61,801 bases of DNA, taken from an uncultured Bacilli bacterium. GTDB taxonomy: Bacteria; Bacillota_I; Bacilli_A; RF39; UBA660. This document shows, piece after piece, positions 16,234 to 25,222 of this stretch (position 1 is the stretch's first letter; each line of letters starts with the position of its first letter). The notes under the pieces were generated by a model. It was not told the DNA's origin and did not search any database. It saw only the letters and a program-made list of their open reading frames with translations. Location: positions 1 through 61,801 of the forward strand of contig CAJTKB010000006.1 in assembly GCA_910576925.1 (NCBI GenBank), given 5' to 3'. A program made the position numbers and the translations under genes.

Positions 16234-16617
16234 CTAACTTTCTGTTACTTTTGTAATTAAAATCATATTGCCGTCTTCATCATATACACCAAATTCATAT
16301 CTGAAATTTGATTTTCTTAAATTAAGAAATATATTTTTATTATCTTTTTTTAAATCTTTATATATTTCTTTAACTTTTTCTAAAGTATCATAGCGAAATT
16401 TGTATAAATTAGGAGACAAAGAAAAATCTCTAAATTTTGGAATATCTTCTTTAGCATAATCATATGTAACTAGCATTAGAATTACGTCTTTATTTTTTAA
16501 TTGCATCCATGAAACTGGTTCATTCTCAGTAAACTCTATTTTAAAGCCTAAGTATTTTGTATAAAACTGTGAAGATTTAAATATATCTTTTACAACTAAT
16601 TCAACTACTATATCCAT
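16234..16617 (-). CDS. VOC superfamily protein
   Basis: 127 residues with the VOC layout: DIVVELVVKDIFKSSQFYTKYLGFKIEF at the N-terminus and KSNFRYEFGVYDEDGNMILITK at the C-terminus. The second half is less regular, and the metal ligands are not all present (the first strand has Glu6 where many have His). It could be a bleomycin-type binding protein or a divergent dioxygenase relative. Lies between the 150-residue gene and rplS, all on the same strand. Not the same subfamily as the VOC protein at 7522-7878. Confidence 0.75.
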   Translation of the reverse strand: MDIVVELVVKDIFKSSQFYTKYLGFKIEFTENEPVSWMQLKNKDVILMLVTYDYAKEDIPKFRDFSLSPNLYKFRYDTLEKVKEIYKDLKKDNKNIFLNLRKSNFRYEFGVYDEDGNMILITKVTES

Positions 16618-16694
16618 AGCAAATCTCCTATTCTATTTTTCCTTATATTCGTTTCGCTTATATCATAAAAATTTAGCTATGATATTTTTAATAT

Positions 16695-17147
16695 TTATCT
16701 AATACGGTTAGTCGTATTTTCTTTTTGCCTTATATTATTATAGTATATTTCACATTGCTTTTCTTTTGCTTGTTGTTGCATAAACTTTAATTTTGAAGCC
16801 ATTTCTTCTAATTCTTTTTTCTTTAAGTATTTACGATATTTTATCTTAATTTCTGTTTTGAATTTTTCTATTTGATTTAAAATTTCCATCATACCATTTG
16901 GGTTATCTTCTTCATCTATATACATGTCAGTTAATACTTTTATTAATTTATTATATTTTTTTAAAGCAGCGCGCGAGGCAAATTTATGAGCAAGTTTTCT
17001 ATTTGTTATTGTGATATTTTTTATTACCTCGTCTCCAATTATAAAGCTATGGTTTCTTGAAGGCAAGTGATATCCATCAATAACTATGCTATTTTTTAGT
17101 ATTTCTTCTTTACTTTCTTTTGTTATAACAAATTTCATATTATCCAC
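16695..17147 (-). CDS. Conserved-looking hypothetical protein after trmD
   Basis: 150 residues, not recognised. The first third is probably beta-rich (FVITKESKEEIL, SIVIDGYHLPSRNHSFIIGDEVI). The rest is almost entirely charged helix (KKYNKLIKVLTDMYIDEE, then FKTEIKIKYRKYLKKKELEEMASK), likely a coiled coil. No membrane segment, signal peptide or cysteine cluster. Its start abuts the trmD stop (one base apart), so it is co-translated with trmD. A role around ribosome or RNA maturation is only guilt by association. Confidence 0.65.
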   Translation of the reverse strand: MDNMKFVITKESKEEILKNSIVIDGYHLPSRNHSFIIGDEVIKNITITNRKLAHKFASRAALKKYNKLIKVLTDMYIDEEDNPNGMMEILNQIEKFKTEIKIKYRKYLKKKELEEMASKLKFMQQQAKEKQCEIYYNNIRQKENTTNRIR

Positions 17148-17813
17148 TTACCTTTCAAGTAAATCTGGTCTTCTTAATTTTGTTCTTTTTATACTTTCTT
17201 CTTTTCTATATTCTTGAATTTTTTGATGGTTTCCACTTAACAATACTTCTGGAACTTCCATTCCTTTATATACTCTAGGCTTTGTATAATTAGGATAGTC
17301 TAACAAATTATTATTAAATGAATCATTTTCATGAGATGATGATTTTATGACACCTGGTAATAATCTAGTAATAGAATCCGTAATAATCATAGCAGCATAT
17401 TCTCCTCCAGTTAAAATATAATCTCCTATTGATAATTCCATATCTGCTAAAGTTCTGATTCTTTCATCAAAGCCTTCATAGTGTCCACATATTAATATTA
17501 AATGTTTCTTTTCAGATAATTGATAAGCCTTTTTTTGATTGTAGGTCTCTCCGTCTGGTGTTAATAGTATAACATAACTTTCATATGTTTTCAAAGATAA
17601 TACACAATCAAAAATAGGTTGAGGCATAAGTACCATTCCATCGCCTCCTCCAAAGGGGGGATAATCTACTTTATTATGAGGATCTTTAGAAAATTGTCTA
17701 AAATCATGAATATTTATTTCAATAAGATCTTTTTCTTTAGCTCTTTTAATAATCGATTCATTAAATACGTTTGTAAACATTTCTGGAAAAATTGTTAATA
17801 TATCTATTTTCAT
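17148..17813 (-). CDS. trmD: tRNA (guanine-N1)-methyltransferase
   Basis: 221 residues. SPOUT-family enzyme that makes m1G37 in tRNAs and so prevents frameshifting. Seen: MKIDILTIFPEMF, HNKVDYPPFGGGDGMVL, LICGHYEGFDERI, and the knot LSIGDYILTGGEYAAMIITDSITRLLPGV with the SAM-binding loop. The C-terminal part carries LLDYPNYTKPRVYKGMEVPEVLLSGNH. Family length is about 220-250. The start overlaps the end of rimM by 4 bases, the classic rimM-trmD pairing. Confidence 0.98.
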   Translation of the reverse strand: MKIDILTIFPEMFTNVFNESIIKRAKEKDLIEINIHDFRQFSKDPHNKVDYPPFGGGDGMVLMPQPIFDCVLSLKTYESYVILLTPDGETYNQKKAYQLSEKKHLILICGHYEGFDERIRTLADMELSIGDYILTGGEYAAMIITDSITRLLPGVIKSSSHENDSFNNNLLDYPNYTKPRVYKGMEVPEVLLSGNHQKIQEYRKEESIKRTKLRRPDLLER

Positions 17814-18298
17814 ATAATAATCACATCTTCTTTATTTAAGTATATTCCTTTTCTCTTCTTATCTATTTTAATATTTTTATTGTTTAAAGGAAACATCGCT
17901 ATTTTATCATCTATTTTAAATCTTACTACTTTATTAGTAGGACTAGCTTTAAATATTTCTATTATGTCATAAAAAGTATCATCTTGTAAAAAAACTTTAA
18001 ACTTTATTAGGTCACTATCTAATATTTCATCACCATCTAAAATAAGATCATCTTTATTTATGTAAACCTTTTTGTTTAATAGGTGTTCTACTTCATTGAT
18101 GTTTTTATATTCATCTAAGGTTATCATATCGTATATTTTGTGATATCTATATGTTCTTATTTGATATCTTTTGTTATCTATTAATAAATAATTATCTTTA
18201 TAAAAAACTTTTTCTTTATAAGGAAAGTCTGATATAATCTTTAATTCTCCTTTAATGCCATGAGTTGATACGATTTTTCCAATATATATCTTTTCCAT
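17810..18298 (-). CDS. rimM: Ribosome maturation factor RimM
   Basis: 162 residues: N-terminal RimM beta-barrel (IGKIVSTHGIKGELKIISDFP) and C-terminal PRC barrel (FYDIIEIFKASPTNKVVRFKI ... FPLNNKNIKIDKKRKGIYL). RimM binds ribosomal protein S19 and helps fold the 3' domain of 16S rRNA. The last strand carries unusually many Lys residues, and the family's final Pro-rich motif is shortened. It is the first gene of the operon. rpsP, which often precedes rimM, is not here. Confidence 0.93.
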   Translation of the reverse strand: MEKIYIGKIVSTHGIKGELKIISDFPYKEKVFYKDNYLLIDNKRYQIRTYRYHKIYDMITLDEYKNINEVEHLLNKKVYINKDDLILDGDEILDSDLIKFKVFLQDDTFYDIIEIFKASPTNKVVRFKIDDKIAMFPLNNKNIKIDKKRKGIYLNKEDVIII

Positions 18299-18322
18299 AT
18301 TTCTAACCTCATTATTTTAGAT

Positions 18323-18570
18323 TTATATATTCCATTTTGGGGGATATATATAATCTATTTTATCTTTCTTTTCAAAATGTTTCTTTTTAATTCTTACTCT
18401 ATTTGACTTTAAATCTGGAAATTTACTTCTCGTGTATTTATCTATTTCACAGAATATTCCTTGGTAATCAGTTAATTGTAGAGTCTTATTAACTATTCTT
18501 GTAAATTTTTTCTCCTATTTGCTTTTTTAAAAATATATTTTGTCTTTCACAAGCAAAATACCAATATAAA
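18323..18570 (-). pseudogene. Decayed gene fragments, possibly a nucleotide-kinase-like C-terminal region
   Basis: Two frames on the minus strand hold protein-like text separated by a frameshift and stop: EVYDLYWYFACERQNIFLKK near 18570-18510, and LQLTDYQGIFCEIDKYTRSK down to PPKWNI at 18323. The WYF.CERQNIFL and FCEIDKY pieces remind me of putative DNA base-modification kinases, but this is a weak memory. It lies between trmH and rimM on the same strand. Not functional as it stands. Confidence 0.4.
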
Positions 18571-18579
18571 TCATATACC

Positions 18580-19335
18580 TCATTTCTTTTTTTCATAACT
18601 ATCTCCTAATTCATATAATAGGATTGAAGTTGCTATAGCAACATTTAAACTTTCTACCTTAGTATTCATTGGAATATATAGATTTTTGTCACATAATGGT
18701 TCTAAGTCTTTTCTTACACCATTTCCTTCATTTCCTATTATCAAAGCATAATGTTCTCTCTCGTTTTTGGTTAAGTCTCTAGCGTTTATTCCATTTGTTA
18801 CGTCTGTTTTGTATATTTTTATATTTCTATTATGTAATTCTTTAATTATTTTTTTTAAATCTTTTTTTATTATGTTTATTTGAAATAACATTCCTTGTGT
18901 TGCTCTTATAACTTTAGGATTATATAGATCTACACAATCTTCTGACAATACAATAGTATCGATATTAAAAGCTACTGCACTTCTTATAATTGTTCCTAAA
19001 TTTCCAGGATCTTGAATATTATCAATGAGCAGGATTTTATCTCCTAAATCTACACTACTTTCTTTCTTTTTACATATAGCCATTACTTTCTGAGGTGATT
19101 CTACATTTGATATTTTTTTAATAATGTTGTTAGTTAAATATATGGTATTAGGAGCTTCTATATTTATATTAGTCCCTTCTTCTAAGATTAATTCTTTGAT
19201 TAGTTTAGCTCTATATGCTTCTAAAACTAAATGTTCTCCTTCAATTAAAAACTCATTATATTTATCTCGATACTTTTTTTCTTTTAATTTGAGATATTTT
19301 TTTACACGTTCATTTTCTAAACTAGTTATTACCAT
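18580..19335 (-). CDS. TrmH/SpoU family RNA 2'-O-methyltransferase (YsgA type)
   Basis: 251 residues. N-terminal substrate-binding domain (LKEKKYRDKYNEFLIEGEHLVLEA) and C-terminal SPOUT domain with motif 1 DNIQDPGNLGTIIRSA, motif 2 ALIIGNEGNGV and motif 3 IPMNTKVESLNVAIATSILLYEL. These enzymes methylate ribose in rRNA or tRNA using SAM. This length and N-terminus suit the YsgA/RlmB-like group of Firmicutes. The exact nucleotide is not predictable. Divergent from the small + strand gene at 19403. Confidence 0.93.
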   Translation of the reverse strand: MVITSLENERVKKYLKLKEKKYRDKYNEFLIEGEHLVLEAYRAKLIKELILEEGTNINIEAPNTIYLTNNIIKKISNVESPQKVMAICKKKESSVDLGDKILLIDNIQDPGNLGTIIRSAVAFNIDTIVLSEDCVDLYNPKVIRATQGMLFQINIIKKDLKKIIKELHNRNIKIYKTDVTNGINARDLTKNEREHYALIIGNEGNGVRKDLEPLCDKNLYIPMNTKVESLNVAIATSILLYELGDSYEKKK

Positions 19336-19402
19336 ATTGATCCCTCGTTAAAAGTATATCATAAAATTAAAGTTTATGGTATAATTTGTGATGAGGTGCA
19401 TT

Positions 19403-19570
19403 ATGGAAAAGAGAAAAATAAAAGTTGATAATAATATAGATATGACAAAAGAAGAAGAAGAAAAAGATACATATACTTTTGTTATCCCAAATAGTTCGAT
19501 TGATGATTTAAATATATCTGTAAAAAGAAAAGATAATAAAAAGATAAAACAAAGTAAGAAAAAAGCTTAG
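19403..19570 (+). CDS. Small highly charged protein
   Basis: About 55 residues from the ATG at 19403. GAGGTG stands 4 bases upstream, and an in-frame GTG at 19388 is the alternative. The product begins MEKRKIKVDNNID, has a central EEEEKDTYTFVIPNS patch and ends in a Lys-rich tail. No recognised family. TATAAT at 19379-19384 and a strong terminator right at its stop codon make it a self-contained transcription unit, which supports it being real. Confidence 0.55.
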   Translation: MEKRKIKVDNNIDMTKEEEEKDTYTFVIPNSSIDDLNISVKRKDNKKIKQSKKKA

Positions 19571-19585
19571 TATTCTAAGCTTTTT
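19560..19585. terminator. Bidirectional terminator
   Basis: Perfect 11-bp arms (aaaaagcttag / ctaagcttttt) with a tatt loop. T-runs follow on both strands, serving the small + gene and, on the minus strand, the hydrolase at 19590-20144. Confidence 0.9.
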
Positions 19586-19589
19586 ATAT

Positions 19590-20144
19590 TTAAATATACT
19601 TTAGCAATTCACAAAATTCAGTATATCCACTCTCAGAATTTAAATGAGCTCCTTCTTCTATTATAATTTCTCTTGATGAGAGAGTTTCAGCAAAATCTTT
19701 TTCAGCTTCATAATTTACATATGGGTCATTTTTTGAATAGATACAAACTATTTCATTCACATATTTTTTAGTGTCTTCTAAATTATTAAAATACATTGTT
19801 TTATTTACAGCATCATATTCATCATTTATACCAAAATAATTGTTAAAGCCACAAACTAGTATCAATTTTTTTACTTTTATTTTATATTCTGTTAAAAAGT
19901 GACATATAAATACAGGTGCAATAGAATGAGCATATATTGTTGTATTTTTTCCTATTAATCCAGCATCTAAATATGTTTTTAATAATCTAGACCAGTTTTT
20001 GTAATTTTGATAATTTATTCCTGTTGGAAAATCTGGTGTATATATCTCTAAACCTTTATTTTCTATTTCTCTTCTTAAATATGGAATCCAGTTAACAAAA
20101 GGATTTCCAAAACTACCATGTAATATAAAATAGTTATTTTTCAT
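19590..20144 (-). CDS. RBBP9/YdeN family alpha/beta hydrolase
   Basis: 184 residues, typical of this small single-domain hydrolase family. Seen: ILHGSFGNPFVNWIPYLR at the N-terminus (oxyanion region), IYAHSIAPVF with the nucleophile Ser, YSKNDPYVNYE with the Asp, and EEGAHLNSESGY with the His. The usual GxSxG is AHSIA here, as in many RBBP9 homologues. Natural substrate unknown. The start overlaps the TfoX-like gene by 11 bases. Confidence 0.88.
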   Translation of the reverse strand: MKNNYFILHGSFGNPFVNWIPYLRREIENKGLEIYTPDFPTGINYQNYKNWSRLLKTYLDAGLIGKNTTIYAHSIAPVFICHFLTEYKIKVKKLILVCGFNNYFGINDEYDAVNKTMYFNNLEDTKKYVNEIVCIYSKNDPYVNYEAEKDFAETLSSREIIIEEGAHLNSESGYTEFCELLKYI

Positions 20145-20448
20145 TCTTCTTCTCCTTTTTTGGTAGAGATTTACAAGTATCTATAATTATATTTTTAATT
20201 TGTTCTTTGTTATCTATATCATCTATTATATACATTGGTTTAGCATTTTTATATGGTATTTGCTCTTCTAGATTATATTTTTTATTACTATCTACTATTT
20301 TAATAAGAAGTCTCTCATCATAGATACCACCAAACAATATGTCGTCATAGTATAATAGGTACTCTCCCATCATTGGTCTACATTTTATATTATCTAGTAA
20401 GTTAAGTTGTTCTAATATAAAATCTCTATAATCTTTTGTTGTTGCCAT
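20134..20448 (-). CDS. TfoX N-terminal domain protein
   Basis: 104 residues. The whole protein is one TfoX_N domain: FILEQLNLLDNIKCRPMMGEYLLYYDDILFGGIYDERLLIKI, then a short C-terminal helix with a Lys-rich end. Proteobacterial TfoX/Sxy controls competence, but stand-alone TfoX_N proteins are common in Firmicutes without known function. Translationally coupled to the hydrolase downstream. Confidence 0.88.
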   Translation of the reverse strand: MATTKDYRDFILEQLNLLDNIKCRPMMGEYLLYYDDILFGGIYDERLLIKIVDSNKKYNLEEQIPYKNAKPMYIIDDIDNKEQIKNIIIDTCKSLPKKEKKNEK

Positions 20449-20521
20449 AAATCTCTCTCCTTTGTTTCTTAGTTTATTATAATATATATATTTATCATTA
20501 TGTACAAATATAGTTTTCTAA

Positions 20522-21160
20522 TTAAAATTCCTTCATTTCACGTCTTACTTTTTTATAGTCTGGATAATTTTCTTCTACTAAATTCCAAAAGTTATTTGAA
20601 TGATTTGGATGTATTAAGTGAGATAATTCGTGTATTATTACATAATCTAAATATTTAGTTTTTCGCTTTATAAGTTCTAAGTTGAGTGTTACTGTATTTG
20701 TTTTTGTATTGCAAACACCCCAACGTGTAGTCATTTTTCTTATTCTCAAATTTGGATATGGTATTTTCCTTGAAAATTTGTTATACATACTATCTAAATG
20801 TTCTTTAAATATTACTTGGGCTTGTTTTTTATACCATTTATCTATATCAAAGTCCTTATTTAAGAATACTCTACCATTTCCTAGAGAAAGATCACAATAT
20901 TCTGTATATATTATGTTATACTTTTCTCCTAAGTAGTTAAAATCACTATTGTTTTCAATTTTTTTATACTCTTTTTCTATCATTTTGATGATTGACTTAT
21001 AATTATTTTCTAATAATTTTTCTATATATTTATTTGTTGTTAATATATTTGTTGTTACATATATTTTTAAGTCATCTTTTACTCTTATATATGTGTTTTT
21101 ATTTTTTACTTTTTTTTCGATTATTACATCATAATTAGTATCATTTACTCTAAGTTTCAT
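20522..21160 (-). CDS. YgjP-like zinc metallopeptidase (DUF45/WLM type)
   Basis: 212 residues. The zinc motif HELSH occurs in YVIIHELSHLIHPNHSNNFW, with a third ligand region in the following His/Glu stretch. Before it, MTTRWGVCNTKTNTVTLNLELI is the family hallmark. The first 80 residues form the beta-rich N-terminal part. YgjP-like proteins are presumed cytoplasmic proteases related to the SprT/WLM fold, with unknown targets. No signal peptide. Confidence 0.9.
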   Translation of the reverse strand: MKLRVNDTNYDVIIEKKVKNKNTYIRVKDDLKIYVTTNILTTNKYIEKLLENNYKSIIKMIEKEYKKIENNSDFNYLGEKYNIIYTEYCDLSLGNGRVFLNKDFDIDKWYKKQAQVIFKEHLDSMYNKFSRKIPYPNLRIRKMTTRWGVCNTKTNTVTLNLELIKRKTKYLDYVIIHELSHLIHPNHSNNFWNLVEENYPDYKKVRREMKEF

Positions 21161-21279
21161 ATTACCACCAAAATAATTATAATAAATTTGATTGAAAAAC
21201 TCTATATTATTACTTTATTATTTTAATTTTTTAAGATTTCGTATTTATATAATACTATAGTATTTTAGTTATATTAAGG

Positions 21280-23193
21280 CTAAAAGTGACCTCCGCCACC
21301 TCCACCACCGAAAGAGCCTCCTCCAAAACTTGCTCCTCCACCTCCTCCTGATGATGAGGAATATGAAGAGGAAGCTATAGATGAACGAGATGATGAAACG
21401 GCTCCTACTACAGAATTATTAATACTTGAAGTTATACTACTCATTATAAAGATATTATCCGTAAAGCTATCTAACATATAATAAGAAGCAAGACTTGTAT
21501 CTCCGCTAATATCGTTTATTCTTACTTTCATTGTTTTTTCTAACTCTTTAGCACACCCTAAGACTGTAGCATATACTAAATATTTGCCCCAAAGTTTTAA
21601 TTCTGGTAATTCTTTTATATCCATTGTTCCAAAGTCTTTCATAAACTTTTTTAAGGCTAACCATTTTTTAGTGTGCAAAGCTCCTTTTTCGGTTTTGAAA
21701 TTTGTAAGTAAACTAAAGATAATAACTATAATGCTAATAATAATAGAAAAGTAGCCAGGAATAAAGCCAGTTTCTAGAGTTATATTCATAAGTTCTATAA
21801 TTAACCCTATTAAAGATATTAATACTAATACCACTTTTATAGTTGGTGATTTCTTATAAAATTGTTCGTTTTTAGCAATTAACTCAGATTTAGTTTTACA
21901 TCTATTATATTCAGCAATAAATTTTTTTGCTTTAGAGGTATTTTTTCCGTATGATTTTATTTGTTTTAACGTTACTTTATCTCCATCACCAATAGTATCT
22001 ATTAACAAATGCAAGAGTATTTTTTCTTCTTCTGTTAATAGAGATAGTTTATCCTCTTTTTTTATTAGTGTATAATTGTCTTTTTCTTTTTTTATTTTCT
22101 CTACTTGTAAAGCATCTTTTTGTATTATCATAAGAATTGAAGCTGACATAGCTTTTTCATCTATAGTAGCTTTTAATAAATATTCTAATATTTCTGGTCC
22201 ATAATCTGCTGGGAATTCTCTTAAATATTCGGCATCAAAATTTGTTTTATCACTCTTTTTTTTCTCTTTATAGAAAATAATTGAAGTTATAAATATTACA
22301 ATATACCAAATTATAGTAATCACTTTTACTATATTGTTTTGAGTTTTTATTCTCTTTCTTTCTAAATTAGCGATATCAGCTGCTTTTTTCTCAACTGCTA
22401 GAATATGATCTTTTCCATTAACTCTACTTAATTTATTGGCGTATGGAACAAGGTTTTTATCGAACATAACTCTTGCTGATACTGCATTTCTTGCTCCCAA
22501 AAAATTGTAGGTAATTTTAGCATATTTATTATTGATGTTTTCAATCTCTCCATTTAAAGGACCCCTAAGCCATACTTTTAAGGTATCATCTTCTCTGGGT
22601 AAATTAATATGTACTTCCATATTATCAATATTATCCTCATATCCTGTACCTAAAATATTCCAAGCAAGTTCTGCTACATCATTATGAACGACTACAGCAT
22701 TTTTTATAGTATATTCCATATAAAAAGCTGTATCAGTAGTTGAAGGATTAAATATTTTTAAGTCTATACCATTTATCTTTTCTGTTATTAAATATAGGCC
22801 TCTTGCTCCTGCTACTGGATTAATTGCTTTTATATATTTTTTACTCCTAAGACTAGTATTGAAAAGACTATTATAAGTTATACTGTTACGACTTCTTACA
22901 TCATATAAAGCTAGACTTGTTAGGCTACTTCCATTATAGATATCACTTCCTTCGAAGTCACTTTCAGCACCTGTAAACTTCTTGGCTGAAATATTTGCAA
23001 ATTCAATATTTCTATATCTACCATTATATTCTCCTTTAAGAGATGCTAATTCTTGGACATTTATATCCCCATTTTCTAAAATATCAATATTGATGAATAA
23101 ATTTTTAGTTTCTCCATCTTTTGCAAAAATATTGATTGGAAATAAAAGCATTACTATTGAAATGGTTATAATAATTAATTTTCTATATCTCAT
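21280..23193 (-). CDS. DUF2207 domain membrane protein
   Basis: 637 residues: signal peptide (1-24), an extracellular beta-rich DUF2207 domain (about 28-260), a membrane helix near 290-310, a cytoplasmic helical part, two more helices near 450-495, and a C-terminal Ser- then Gly-rich tail with GGGGGASFGGGSF and a final GGGGGGGHF. This tail and order are diagnostic of the DUF2207 group that is nearly always next to lemA, as it is here (44 bases). Function unknown. Probably a membrane complex with LemA. Confidence 0.92.
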   Translation of the reverse strand: MRYRKLIIITISIVMLLFPINIFAKDGETKNLFINIDILENGDINVQELASLKGEYNGRYRNIEFANISAKKFTGAESDFEGSDIYNGSSLTSLALYDVRSRNSITYNSLFNTSLRSKKYIKAINPVAGARGLYLITEKINGIDLKIFNPSTTDTAFYMEYTIKNAVVVHNDVAELAWNILGTGYEDNIDNMEVHINLPREDDTLKVWLRGPLNGEIENINNKYAKITYNFLGARNAVSARVMFDKNLVPYANKLSRVNGKDHILAVEKKAADIANLERKRIKTQNNIVKVITIIWYIVIFITSIIFYKEKKKSDKTNFDAEYLREFPADYGPEILEYLLKATIDEKAMSASILMIIQKDALQVEKIKKEKDNYTLIKKEDKLSLLTEEEKILLHLLIDTIGDGDKVTLKQIKSYGKNTSKAKKFIAEYNRCKTKSELIAKNEQFYKKSPTIKVVLVLISLIGLIIELMNITLETGFIPGYFSIIISIIVIIFSLLTNFKTEKGALHTKKWLALKKFMKDFGTMDIKELPELKLWGKYLVYATVLGCAKELEKTMKVRINDISGDTSLASYYMLDSFTDNIFIMSSITSSINNSVVGAVSSSRSSIASSSYSSSSGGGGGASFGGGSFGGGGGGGHF

Positions 23194-23236
23194 ATTTTAC
23201 TCCTTACCTTTTAAAAAAACTTGCAGTTAATGCAAG

Positions 23237-23797
23237 CTATTTACTAAAATCTACTTTTGGTGTTGTTCTATCTTGCTCTTCTATTTCAAAGAATGTCATT
23301 TTCTCGAAATGAGAAATACTAGCAACTATACAAGATGGAACCATTTCTACTTTGTTATTATATTTCATAACAGTATCGTTATAAAATTGTCTCATTATGC
23401 TTATTTTATCTTCTGTTTCTTTTAACTCATTTTGTAAAGACATAAAATTTGAATTAGCTTTTAACTCTGGATATGCTTCTTGTAACATTAATAATTTGCT
23501 AATTGTGTTACTTAATTCATTTGATGCTTTCATCTCTTCTTCTGGAGTTTTAGCAGTTGTAAATGTATTTCTTGCTTTTACAACATCTTCTAGAGTATCT
23601 TTTTCGTGTTTAGCATAACCTTTTATTGTTTCAACTAAATTAGGAATCAAATCTGCTCTTCTTTTTAATTGAACATCAATTTGTGCCCAACCATCTTTTA
23701 CTCTATTTCTTAAAGATACTAGACTATTGTAAGTTGCAAAATACCATATAATTAATAAAGCAATAACTACTATTACTATTATAACTGTCATTGACAT
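23237..23797 (-). CDS. lemA: LemA family protein
   Basis: 186 residues: N-terminal membrane helix (about 4-21), then the long helical bundle with the family core YNSLVSLRNRVKDGWAQIDVQLKRRADLIPNLVETIKGYA and ARNTF. The short N-terminus should lie outside the cell and the bundle in the cytoplasm. Operon partner of the DUF2207 protein. A clean GGAGG-like site precedes the ATG. Confidence 0.95.
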   Translation of the reverse strand: MSMTVIIVIVVIALLIIWYFATYNSLVSLRNRVKDGWAQIDVQLKRRADLIPNLVETIKGYAKHEKDTLEDVVKARNTFTTAKTPEEEMKASNELSNTISKLLMLQEAYPELKANSNFMSLQNELKETEDKISIMRQFYNDTVMKYNNKVEMVPSCIVASISHFEKMTFFEIEEQDRTTPKVDFSK

Positions 23798-23858
23798 ATA
23801 TACCTCCTTGTATTAATTATACTTTTTACATTAAAAAATAACAATATTTTTTGATATT

Positions 23859-24914
23859 TTATAAATAAAATATGTAAAATGTAAAATTTTCATTTAGAAA
23901 ATGCATAACTAGTGAATAATTATCACTTGCTAAAATAAAATTTTGAACTATATTTTTCTTTTTATTTAAAAGAATCTTTTCTTCTTTTGTTACATAGTCC
24001 ACTAGCTTTATATCATCACTTTCATCATTACAAATAAACTTTGTGTTGTTAAAAATATAGTTTTTGTATTTATCCTTAGATGATTTGTAAATTAATTCTT
24101 TGTTATTAGCATTATATATTTTGTAATCTTTCTTATCTTCTTCTTCTGTTTTTTCTAATAAATATGGAACATCATCTAGTAAACTGTATGTTTTTATTTT
24201 ATTTTTATCATTATTTTCTTCTTTATTTTTTATATTTTCTATTAAATAGCTATTTATTATTTTATATTTGTTATTTAAAACGACAATTTCTTTTTTTGAG
24301 TCTGTAGTTTTAGAAATCAATATATATTTGCCATCATTTTTTATACTATATACATCATATATTTCATTTTCTTTATTTGTTATTATCTCTTTATCTTCTT
24401 TTGTTTTTAAATCTTTTACAGAAATTCCTGTATCTGTTTTATATAATACTTTATCTAGGCTTGGGAATATTAATTCATTATCCTTAATATCAGGATAGTC
24501 CATTGTCTTTTTAAATTTTGAATTAAAGATTTTATTTCCTAGTTTATAATATGAACCTATTTTAGTCATACCACCATGAAGTTCTTCGCTTTCTTCATAT
24601 AATATTATTACTTTTCCTTTTTCTATATTATATTTTAATAATGTTGCTTTTTCTTCACCATCATAATATAAATAAACATTAGTATCATCATAAAAAATAT
24701 TCTCTAACTTTTTATTTTTTAATTTATCACTTTTAATTGTATATTTATTATTTACTCTTTTAATAGAATATATTTCTTTTTTGTCAATCTTATTTTTATC
24801 AAAGGCGAGTTCTCTTTCTTTTTCCTCTTTTGCTTTCAATATTGTCGATGAGATTATTACTATTAGTCCAATAAATGCTGATAGTAATATGGCATATTTT
24901 ATTCTTTTCTTCAT
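23859..24914 (-). CDS. Hypothetical secreted or membrane-anchored protein, possible beta-propeller
   Basis: 351 residues: N-terminal membrane helix (about 6-25), then about 320 residues of repeated short beta strands with Lys/Asp-rich turns (for example KNDGKYILISKTTDSKKEIVV, YKIINSYLIE, NFILASDNYSLVMHF). No lipobox Cys and no catalytic motif. The repeat of roughly 40-45 residues suggests a WD40- or TolB-like propeller outside the membrane, which is inference. Divergent from sspI, whose promoter region it shares. A spore or envelope role is possible but not shown. Confidence 0.6.
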   Translation of the reverse strand: MKKRIKYAILLSAFIGLIVIISSTILKAKEEKERELAFDKNKIDKKEIYSIKRVNNKYTIKSDKLKNKKLENIFYDDTNVYLYYDGEEKATLLKYNIEKGKVIILYEESEELHGGMTKIGSYYKLGNKIFNSKFKKTMDYPDIKDNELIFPSLDKVLYKTDTGISVKDLKTKEDKEIITNKENEIYDVYSIKNDGKYILISKTTDSKKEIVVLNNKYKIINSYLIENIKNKEENNDKNKIKTYSLLDDVPYLLEKTEEEDKKDYKIYNANNKELIYKSSKDKYKNYIFNNTKFICNDESDDIKLVDYVTKEEKILLNKKKNIVQNFILASDNYSLVMHFLNENFTFYIFYL

Positions 24915-24956
24915 ATAAATACCTCATCTTAATTATAAAACATAATTTATATTTTG

Positions 24957-24987
24957 TGTATACTTTTTTTTTAAATTGATAATAATA
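24957..24987 (+). promoter_or_regulatory. Possible sigma-G (forespore) promoter of sspI
   Basis: TGTATA (24957-24962), 18 bases, AATAATA (24981-24987). Known sigma-G consensus is about TGMATA - 17/18 - CATNHTA, which this matches in all but two positions. SspI genes are forespore-expressed in Bacillus. Confidence 0.45.
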
Positions 24988-25006
24988 CTTATAGGAGAGT
25001 GATTTT

Positions 25007-25222
25007 ATGGAAATCAGTATTAGAGGTCATATTTTAGAAAACTTTAAAAATGACAATATTGAGCAAATTAGAGAGGCTGTAGAACAGTCAGTAAGTGCAA
25101 CAGATGAAGAGGTCCTTCCTGGACTTGGAGTTTTCTTCTCACTTCTATGGAATGAAGCTAGTGAAGATATAAAAGATCAAATTATTTCCTTAATAAAGAG
25201 CGGAATTTCTAAAGCTAGTTAG
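25007..25222 (+). CDS. sspI: Small acid-soluble spore protein I
   Basis: 71 residues. The pattern ISIRGHILENFKNDNIEQIREAVEQSV, then EEVLPGLGVFFSLLWNEAS with a short helical end, matches the minor SASP SspI of Bacillus over the full length (LPGLGV..E..W is the signature). It coats or packs the forespore DNA/core during sporulation. GGAGAGTG sits 6 bases before the ATG. The 3' end overlaps the convergent yqxA-like gene by 8 bases. Confidence 0.9.
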   Translation: MEISIRGHILENFKNDNIEQIREAVEQSVSATDEEVLPGLGVFFSLLWNEASEDIKDQIISLIKSGISKAS

